Source of the DNA: Bin95 sp965220855 | Lineage (GTDB): Bacteria; Pseudomonadota; Alphaproteobacteria; Bin95 | NCBI GenBank assembly: GCA_965220855.1 | Contig: CBDCQY010000001.1 | Location: forward strand, 558,001 to 622,000 | DNA length: 64,000 bases | Reading direction: 5' to 3' | Shown here: positions 58,344-64,000 of the stretch, piece after piece | How positions within the stretch are numbered: the first letter of the stretch is position 1 | Layout of the letters: the number at the start of each line of letters is the position of its first letter | Program-made: the position numbers and the translations under genes | The notes under the pieces: generated by a model | Seen by the model: only the letters and a program-made list of their open reading frames with translations | What the model was told of the DNA's origin: nothing | The model's database searches: none

Positions 58344-58491
58344 TAACTGGTGAGCGGACGCCGGCTGGCATTGCGGCCAACCAGCGCCATGCGGCTGCGA
58401 CGAGGCGGGTTTGGGAGGAGAAGGACGAAAGTCGGGTTTTCGCGGTCATGGCTCCAGACCTCGTTCGGTTGACCGATTTCGGCAGCCGAAC

Positions 58492-58519
58492 CGATAACAA
58501 AGCGAAAAAGTCGAATCAA
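58492..58519 (-). promoter_or_regulatory. Possible promoter of the autotransporter gene
   Basis: On the minus strand TTGATT (58519-58514) and TTATCG (58497-58492) are 16 bp apart and about 43 bp upstream of the ATG at 58449. This AT-rich stretch is the best candidate, although the -10 is imperfect. Confidence 0.35.
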
Positions 58520-58596
58520 CTCGTTGTGAAGGGCGCTTCGAGAAAAATATGCCATTTTCCGAAGATATCGATATCAAGGGCGCTTTATATCAACAA

Positions 58597-58698
58597 ACAT
58601 CATAACAATGTGGGAATTACGGGCGAGCCTCTCGACACCCCGTCTGCGCGCGCCTTCGGGGTTCCTGGAAACATCACATTTTTATATTGTTATGATGT
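58597..58698. repeat. 13-bp perfect inverted repeats 76 bp apart
   Basis: ACATCATAACAAT at 58597-58609 and its exact complement ATTGTTATGATGT at 58686-58698. They lie between the hydantoinase gene end (58757) and the autotransporter promoter. They could be a terminator, paired regulator sites or ends of a decayed element; no coding sequence lies between them. Confidence 0.75.
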
Positions 58699-58756
58699 CT
58701 TTCCGGGCATCATGCAGCATGTCCAGCGGCGCGCCGGCCTCCACAGGCCCTGGCGC

Positions 58757-60496
58757 CTACCCGGCGGCCTGCGCGTCTCTCGCGGCGCGCATCTCGGCGC
58801 GCGCGCGTTCGGTGGCGGCGGGATCGGGGGAGCGGCCGTCTTCGGCGAGGATGACGCCGTAGTCGCGGCGGGCGGCTTCGGGGGAGAGGAGGTCGTCGCG
58901 GATGTCGCGGGCGACATGCGCCGGGTCGCGGTCGAGCGGGTCGCCCCAGCCGCCGCCGCCGGCAAGCTCGTGCAGGAACGTGTCGCCGGCGTGGATGGTG
59001 CGGGTGATCTTGGAGGCGACCGGCTCGCCGTTCAGCCGGTTCGACCCCGGCGCGCCCGGCGCCCCGCCCGCGAGGCCGTAGGGGCGGAAGGCCATGCGGT
59101 CGGCGCGCACCTGCAGCACGGCCTCCCGCTCCAGAAAGCGATATTCGCGCCGGTAGGGCGCGCCGCCGCGAAACTTGCCCGCGCCCATGCGGTCCGCCAC
59201 CAGATCGTAGCGCAGGATCTGGATCGGCTGTTCGGCCTCGGTGGTCTCGACCGAATGCGAGGCCATGTTGGCGAACATGTTGGCGTTGCCCTCCAGCCCG
59301 TCGGCGAAGGGCCGTCCGCCCCAGGTGCCGCAGGCGAAATCGACATAGATATAGGGCCGCCGCTCGCTGTCGTAGCCGCCGATGGAGATGCCGGTATTGC
59401 CGCCGTCGGAGGCGGCGAACACCTTGTCGGGCGCGGCCTGGGCGAGCGCCCCGAAGGCGCAATCGACCATGCGGAAGCCGGTCAGCCCCCGCGCCGCGCA
59501 GGCCGCCGGCGGCACGGCGTTGGCGATGGTGCCCGCCGGCGCGCTCACCCCGATGGCGCGGAAGACGCCCTCATTGTTGGGAATGCCGGGCGGCAGGATG
59601 GAGCGCACCGCGCACCAGGTCGCGGCCTTGGTGTAGGAGAGCGTGTTGTTGATGGCGCCCTTGACCTGCTCGGCCGAGCCGGTCCAGTCGGCGTGCATGG
59701 CATCGCCCGACTTGGTGAAGGTGACGAACAGGCGGATGGGGCGGCCGATATCGATGCCGTCATCGTCGATCCAGTCCTCGAAGGACCAGCTGCCGTCCGG
59801 CAGGTCCGCGAGCGCGGCGCGCGTCAGCCGCTCGGCATAATCGATCACCGCCTCCATATAGACGCCGACGCGCGCCTCGCCATAGCTCTCCACCAGCTCC
59901 AGAAAAGCGGTCTCGGCGATATGGCAGGCGGCGAGCTGGGCGCGCAGATCGCCTGCGAGCCGCACCGGCAGGCGCACATTGCGCTCGATCAGCGCCCAGA
60001 GCGTCTCGTTGCGCCGGCCCCGCTCGAACAGCTTGAGCGGCGGGATGCGCAGCCCCTCCTGATAGATCTCGGTCGAGTCGGACGCATTGGAGCCGGCGAC
60101 GCGCCCGCCGACATCGGTGTGGTGGCAGATGGTGCAGGCGAAGGCCAGCCGGCGCCCCTCGCGGAAGATCGGCTGGAAGACGAAGATATCCGGCAGATGC
60201 ATGCCGCCGTCGAAAGGGTCGTTCAGGCAGAAGATGTCGCCCGGATGGATGTCGCCCTCGAAGCGCTCCACCACGGTGGCGAGCGCGGTCGGGATCGACC
60301 CCAGATGGCCCGGCAGGGTCAGCCCCTGCGCCACCAGCCGCCCGTCGGCGTCGGCGAAGGCGGTGGAGAAGTCCATATTGTCGCGCAGCACGCCGGAATA
60401 GGTGGTCCGGCAGATGGTGAGCGCCATCTCGTCGGCGATCGAGAAGAGCGCGTTCTTGAACAGCTCGAAGGCGATGGGATCGTCGATGTCGGTCAT
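58757..60496 (-). CDS. Hydantoinase B/oxoprolinase family protein
   Basis: A 579-residue HyuB-type protein: DPIAFELFKNALFSIADEMA, then FSTAFADADGRLVAQGLTLP, DIFCLNDPFDGGMHLPDI and a C-terminal GRTIHAGDTFLHE-like region. HyuB normally forms an ATP-dependent complex with HyuA to open 5-membered cyclic amides. No HyuA gene is adjacent in the window. The start MTDIDDPIAF at 60496 is the expected N terminus. It lies 49 bp after the TcuA-like flavoprotein in the same direction. Confidence 0.92.
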   Translation of the reverse strand: MTDIDDPIAFELFKNALFSIADEMALTICRTTYSGVLRDNMDFSTAFADADGRLVAQGLTLPGHLGSIPTALATVVERFEGDIHPGDIFCLNDPFDGGMHLPDIFVFQPIFREGRRLAFACTICHHTDVGGRVAGSNASDSTEIYQEGLRIPPLKLFERGRRNETLWALIERNVRLPVRLAGDLRAQLAACHIAETAFLELVESYGEARVGVYMEAVIDYAERLTRAALADLPDGSWSFEDWIDDDGIDIGRPIRLFVTFTKSGDAMHADWTGSAEQVKGAINNTLSYTKAATWCAVRSILPPGIPNNEGVFRAIGVSAPAGTIANAVPPAACAARGLTGFRMVDCAFGALAQAAPDKVFAASDGGNTGISIGGYDSERRPYIYVDFACGTWGGRPFADGLEGNANMFANMASHSVETTEAEQPIQILRYDLVADRMGAGKFRGGAPYRREYRFLEREAVLQVRADRMAFRPYGLAGGAPGAPGSNRLNGEPVASKITRTIHAGDTFLHELAGGGGWGDPLDRDPAHVARDIRDDLLSPEAARRDYGVILAEDGRSPDPAATERARAEMRAARDAQAAG

Positions 60497-60545
60497 GGGC
60501 GGGCAGCAAAGCACAAGCGGCGCGCCGGGGCCAGACGCAAAGCCC

Positions 60546-61985
60546 TCATCCCGCGCCCGCCGCATGGCGCCCGGCGCGCCGGCCGAACACCGCGCCGCGC
60601 ATCACCGAGGTGGCCCCGGCATAGTCCCCGTAATAGAGGCCGGCCGTCTCGCCGGCGGCGTAGAGGCCCGCAATCGGGTCGCCGTCGAGGTCGATGACGC
60701 GGCCGCGGGCGTCGGTGCGCAGGCCGCCGAAGGTGAAGCAATTGGCGCAGATCATCGGCCAGGCGCGGAAGGGCGGGCGGGTGAGCGGGCGCGCCCAGTG
60801 GCTCTTCGGCGGCGCGAGGCCGGCCGTCGCCAGCCCGTCCAGCGCGTCCGGGCGGAAGGCGCGGGCGTCCTCGGGGCAGGCGGCGTTATAGGCCTCGAGC
60901 GTGGCGGCGAGCGCCGCCGGGTCGAGACCGGCCGCCTCGGCCAGCGCCCCGAGGCTCGCCGCCTCCAGCGGGCGGCGGTCGCTGCGCACCGTGCGCGGCC
61001 AGTCCGGGACATCGTCGAGCCCGGCGTCGAACACCGCCCAGGCGAGGCCCTGCGGCTGCTCCAGCACCCGGCGCGCCAGCGCCTCATAGGTCGCGTCCAC
61101 CGGCCCCGGCGCCTCGTCGGCGAAGCGCTGGCCCCGGCGGTTCACCAGCACGCCATGGCCGTAATGCAGCAGCACCGGCTCGCTCGCGCCGGAGCGCGGA
61201 TCGACCGGCTGGGCGTGGAAGGCGCCATAGTCGCCCGCCGGCGCGGCCCCGGCCGCCAGCCCCATGGCGACGCCCTCGCCGCGATTGAAATAGCCGCCCC
61301 GCGCCACCGGGCGGGTCCATTGCGCCTTGGGGCCGAGATAGCGCGTCAGCATTTCCGGATTGCCCTGGAAGCCGCCCGAGGCCAGCACCACGCGGCCCCG
61401 GAAGCGCCGCGTCCGCCCGTGCGAGACGGCGCAGACGCCCTCGACGCGGCCCTCCCCGTCGCGGATCAGCTCGCGCGCCGCCGTCTCGTAATGGATGGGC
61501 GCGCCCCGGCGCTCGACCTCCGCCGCCAGCGCCTCGATCAGCGCCAGCCCGCCGCCCACCGGCGCGATCCGGCTGGTGGACTGGAAGGCGAAATAGGTCG
61601 GCAGGAAGTCCCAGCGGACGCCGAAGCCTTCCAGCCAGCGGAGCGTCGGCCCGGCTTCCTCGCCCCAGACGCGGATCAGCTCCGGGTCGGTGAAGGCGAG
61701 GGCGCGGAGCGGGCGCGGCCAGTCCTCATAGGGGCGGCCGGCGTCGCGGATGAACTCGGGATCGAAATGCCCGCCGGCATTGGCCGCGAGCCGGTCCTCG
61801 AAATCCTCCGCCACGCGGTCGGGATCGCGCATCCGCCAGAAGCTCTCGGTGTGGCGGGTGTTGCCGCCGCGCTCGGCGCGCGGGGCGCGCTCCAGCAGCG
61901 CCACCCGCGCGCCCGCCTCCAGCGCCGAGACTGCGGCGGAGAGCCCGGCAATCCCGCAACCGACAATGACGACATCCGCGCTCAT
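60546..61985 (-). CDS. FAD-dependent dehydrogenase (tricarballylate dehydrogenase TcuA-like)
   Basis: A 479-residue flavoprotein of the fumarate reductase/succinate dehydrogenase flavoprotein group. The N-terminal FAD motif is DVVIVGCGIAGLSAAVSALE. GNTRHTESFWRM and RVVLASGGFQGNPEMLTRYL follow, and YYGDYAGATSVMRGAVFGRR ends the FAD fold. The start at 61985 (MSADVVIV) follows the SDR gene by 16 bp. TcuA oxidises tricarballylate to cis-aconitate; whether that is the substrate here is open. Confidence 0.85.
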   Translation of the reverse strand: MSADVVIVGCGIAGLSAAVSALEAGARVALLERAPRAERGGNTRHTESFWRMRDPDRVAEDFEDRLAANAGGHFDPEFIRDAGRPYEDWPRPLRALAFTDPELIRVWGEEAGPTLRWLEGFGVRWDFLPTYFAFQSTSRIAPVGGGLALIEALAAEVERRGAPIHYETAARELIRDGEGRVEGVCAVSHGRTRRFRGRVVLASGGFQGNPEMLTRYLGPKAQWTRPVARGGYFNRGEGVAMGLAAGAAPAGDYGAFHAQPVDPRSGASEPVLLHYGHGVLVNRRGQRFADEAPGPVDATYEALARRVLEQPQGLAWAVFDAGLDDVPDWPRTVRSDRRPLEAASLGALAEAAGLDPAALAATLEAYNAACPEDARAFRPDALDGLATAGLAPPKSHWARPLTRPPFRAWPMICANCFTFGGLRTDARGRVIDLDGDPIAGLYAAGETAGLYYGDYAGATSVMRGAVFGRRAGRHAAGAG

Positions 61986-62001
61986 CCGCCCGCCGGAAGC
62001 C

Positions 62002-62754
62002 TCACCCGGTCTTCTCCATGGCGGCGCGGACATCGGCGCTGCGGTCGCGCGGTTCGGTGGCGACCATGGCGATCTCCGCCACCATGGCGCGGCGCGGCAA
62101 GGCGAGCGCCATCATGATGGCGGCCGAGACATCCTCGGGCTGCATCATGGTGGCGCGCGCGGCGGCGTCGGGCGGCAGCGCGCGGCGGTCGAGAATCGGC
62201 GTATCGACCTCCCCCGGCAGCACCGTGACGCAGCGCACGCCATGCTGGCAGACCTCCGCCGCCAACACCTCCATCCAGGCGCGCACGGCCGCCTTGGCGG
62301 CGCTGTAGGGCGCGCCCGCCATGACGCTCGGGCGCACCGCCGCCATGGAGGAGACCGTGACCACATCGCCCGCCCCGGCCCGGATCATCCCCGGCAGCAG
62401 CGCGCGGGTCAGCATGGCGGGGCCGAGCGTGTTCACATCCATGACCGCGCGCCACTCCTCCGGCCCCACATGGCGGGTGCTGCGCACCAGCGAGGAGAAG
62501 CCGGCGTTGTTGACCAGGACATCGACCGGCCCCGCCGCCTCCGCCAGCCGGAAGGCCTCCTCGGGATCGGTGAGGTCGGCGGTCTCGACGGCCACGCCCC
62601 GGCCGGCCTCGCGGGCGGCCTCCTCCAGGGGCTCGCGGCGCCGGCCGCAGATGGTGACGCGCGCCCCGGCGGCCGCGAGATCGAGCGTGAGCCGCCTGCC
62701 GATGCCGGTGCCGGCCCCGGTCACCAGCGCATGTTTGCCTGCAAATGCTGTCAT
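62002..62754 (-). CDS. SDR family oxidoreductase
   Basis: A 250-residue classical SDR with the cofactor motif VTGAGTGIGRRL, LVNNAGFSSL, and the catalytic YSAAKAAVRAW (YxxxK). It probably oxidises or reduces an alcohol/ketone with NAD(P). It lies 6 bp downstream of the GhrA-like gene and 16 bp upstream of the flavoprotein, in one operon. Confidence 0.93.
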   Translation of the reverse strand: MTAFAGKHALVTGAGTGIGRRLTLDLAAAGARVTICGRRREPLEEAAREAGRGVAVETADLTDPEEAFRLAEAAGPVDVLVNNAGFSSLVRSTRHVGPEEWRAVMDVNTLGPAMLTRALLPGMIRAGAGDVVTVSSMAAVRPSVMAGAPYSAAKAAVRAWMEVLAAEVCQHGVRCVTVLPGEVDTPILDRRALPPDAAARATMMQPEDVSAAIMMALALPRRAMVAEIAMVATEPRDRSADVRAAMEKTG

Positions 62755-62760
62755 GGGAGT

Positions 62761-63699
62761 TCAGTATCCTCGGTCCGTGTCCACGGGATGGGTGAGCGGT
62801 TCGCCGGCGAGCGCGCGGCGGATGTTCTCCGCCACCAGCGCCGCGCCGGTAATCGGGTTGGTCACGCCCGCGACATGGGGCGTGAGCCGCACCTTGGGGT
62901 GGCGCCAGAGCGGGTCGCCCGGCGGCAGCGGCTCGGGGTCGGTGACATCCAGGAAGGCCCCGCCCAGCCGGCCGCCGTCCAGCGCCGCGAGCAGCGCCGG
63001 CTGCGAGACCAGCGCGCCGCGCGCCGCATTGATGAGGAACGCGCCCTCGGGCAGCCGGGCGAGCCGGCCGGCGTCCAGCAGGCCCTGCGTCTCGGGCGTG
63101 AGCGGCAGCAGCAGCACCAGAAACTCGCTCTCGGCGAGCAGCGCGTCCAGCCCCTCCGGCCCGTGGCGGCTCTCCAGCGGCCCGAGCGCGCGCGGCGTCC
63201 GCGTCCAGCCGGCGACCCGGAAGCCGAGGCCCGCCAGCGCCTCGCCCGCCCGCCGGCCGATGCCGCCGCAGCCCAGAATGCCGACCCGGCGCGGCTCGAA
63301 ATGCGCCTCGAAGCGCTCGCGCCACAGGCCGCGCGCCTGCTGCGCGCCATAGGCCGGCATGTTGCGGGCGAAATGCAGCACGGCGTGGACGACCCAGCCG
63401 GCGAGCGCGGTCTGCATCCAGGGATCGACCAGCCGGGCCGCCGGCACGCCGGGCGGCAGGTCCGCGACGAAGCCATCGACCCCGGCCCCGGCGGAGAGCA
63501 CCGCGCGCAGGCCGGTCATGCCCTCGAACAGGCCGGGCGCGCTCGTGAACAGCAGCACGAAGCGGGCCTCGGCCGGATCGCCGATATCCGGCCAGTCGCG
63601 GATCTCCAGCTCGGGCAGGCGCCGCGCAAGCTCCGCCTTCCAGAGCGCATCCTCGCCCGCGCCCCCGGTCTTGCAGATCAGCACCATCGCGCGCGTCAT
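62761..63699 (-). CDS. D-2-hydroxyacid dehydrogenase, glyoxylate/hydroxypyruvate reductase-like
   Basis: A 312-residue NAD(P)-dependent enzyme with the Rossmann motif GILGCGGIGRRAGEALAGLG, FLINAARGALVSQ, and DVTDPEPLPPGDPLWRHPKV followed by RLTPHVAG (catalytic His with an upstream Glu). It matches the GhrA branch, which reduces glyoxylate or hydroxypyruvate. It is the first gene of the four-gene minus-strand run. Only 24 bp separate its ATG from the divergent gene, so one start may be set too far upstream; an alternative ATG is at 63687. Confidence 0.9.
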   Translation of the reverse strand: MTRAMVLICKTGGAGEDALWKAELARRLPELEIRDWPDIGDPAEARFVLLFTSAPGLFEGMTGLRAVLSAGAGVDGFVADLPPGVPAARLVDPWMQTALAGWVVHAVLHFARNMPAYGAQQARGLWRERFEAHFEPRRVGILGCGGIGRRAGEALAGLGFRVAGWTRTPRALGPLESRHGPEGLDALLAESEFLVLLLPLTPETQGLLDAGRLARLPEGAFLINAARGALVSQPALLAALDGGRLGGAFLDVTDPEPLPPGDPLWRHPKVRLTPHVAGVTNPITGAALVAENIRRALAGEPLTHPVDTDRGY

Positions 63700-63723
63700 C
63701 CTTCATGCTAGGCTCCGCCCATC

Positions 63724-64000
63724 ATGACGCCGGACGAGGCCAGGACCAAGGCCGGGGAGGCGGTCATCGAGAATATCGGCTCGCTGGCCGACGCCGTGGC
63801 GGCGCTCGAGGCCTGCCCGGCCCGGCGTGTCGTGCTGGCCAGTCCGCCGGGCGCGGCGCTGACGCTCGGGCCGCTCTTCTTCCGCGCCCTGATGGACCTG
63901 GCGGCCGCGCGCTTCCCGGACCGGACGATTTGCGGCAGGCTGGATTGCGCCGACCGGCCGGGCCTGGCGATGGCGGCGCTCCGCCACGGGCTCGACGCGG
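63724..64000 (+). CDS. Unknown protein, N-terminal part (truncated by window end)
   Basis: The frame from the ATG at 63724 stays open to the last base, giving 92 residues: MTPDEARTKAGEAVIENIGS, then LADAVAALEACPARRVVLAS and LTLGPLFFRALMDLAAARFP. I do not recognise the family. The even, GC-rich codon use and lack of stops support a real gene. It is divergent from the GhrA-like gene. Confidence 0.6.
   Translation, partial: MTPDEARTKAGEAVIENIGSLADAVAALEACPARRVVLASPPGAALTLGPLFFRALMDLAAARFPDRTICGRLDCADRPGLAMAALRHGLDA

Larger units (their letters stand above)
58212..58756. other. 545-bp region upstream of the autotransporter
   Basis: This region holds the signal peptide codons (about 58211-58300), the poly-C tract, the likely true start ATG at 58449, a possible promoter, the palindrome GATATCGATATC (58564-58575) and a pair of 13-bp inverted repeats (58597-58698). 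Its upper part (58490-58700) is much lower in GC than the surroundings. I see no further gene in it. Confidence 0.7.

Noticed and set aside
58118..58555. 145-codon minus-strand frame over the poly-C tract
   Set aside because: As it stands it is one of the out-of-frame readings of the autotransporter 5' end; only useful as evidence for the switch.

Overview
This is a very GC-rich chromosomal segment (about 70% by eye) from an alphaproteobacterium, probably Rhodospirillales-like; the order is not resolved. The rpmF-plsX-fabH-ihfA-merR cluster, the split glycine decarboxylase genes gcvPA/gcvPB behind a tandem glycine riboswitch, a DUF465 protein and many CoA-thioester enzymes all fit that group. 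There are no insertion sequences, integrases, phage genes or CRISPR arrays. Because of the GC content, most long reading frames opposite real genes are shadows (for example about 1,100 codons opposite each of alaS and secA).

Layout. 1-8.7 kb: the end of a DsbD-like thiol-disulfide protein, tRNA-Ser(GGA), a pyridine-nucleotide disulfide oxidoreductase, a TPR/glycosyltransferase-like protein, a crotonase, then an acyltransferase, acyl-CoA synthetase and flavin reductase. 8.7-10.6 kb: a translationally coupled pair, an SMC/ABC-like AAA ATPase and a DUF4276 (Toprim-like) protein, which looks like a small defence module. 10.6-19.4 kb: alaS, a secreted Cys-rich protein with a membrane partner, a Nudix hydrolase, a MaoC hydratase, an Orc1/Cdc6-like ATPase, a CaiB-type CoA transferase and an SDR enzyme. 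19.5-27 kb: a complete CUT1-type sugar ABC importer with a coiled-coil exported protein downstream, then an ankyrin-repeat exported protein and a LOG-family protein. 27-32.6 kb: a LysM protein, an RluA-type pseudouridine synthase, crcB, rarA and a Do-type periplasmic protease. Just upstream of the protease is a 73-residue SelW-like gene with an in-frame TGA in a CxxU motif, then tRNA-Glu. 32.7-43.1 kb: paired acyl-CoA dehydrogenases, secA, a cold-shock gene, the merR-ihfA-fabH-plsX-rpmF cluster, a Kef-type antiporter and a DUF465 protein. 43.2-48.6 kb: a universal stress protein, then the tandem glycine riboswitch and gcvT-gcvH-gcvPA-gcvPB with a terminator. 48.6-53.5 kb: a small protein gene divergent from a LysR regulator, an iron-type alcohol dehydrogenase, an amidohydrolase, a DMT exporter and a CinA-like domain protein. 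53.6-58.5 kb: a large autotransporter with nine fibronectin III modules, a 588-bp internal tandem repeat, and a 17-base poly-C tract between its upstream ATG and its signal peptide. 58.7-64 kb: a catabolic operon (2-hydroxyacid dehydrogenase, SDR, TcuA-like flavoprotein, hydantoinase B) and the start of an unknown gene.

The three observations I rate highest are the TGA-containing SelW gene with a hairpin placed like a bacterial SECIS; the poly-C tract that, at the length shown, puts the autotransporter out of frame with every upstream start; and the ATPase-DUF4276 pair. The first two are invisible to ordinary ORF calling, which would truncate or mis-start the genes concerned.
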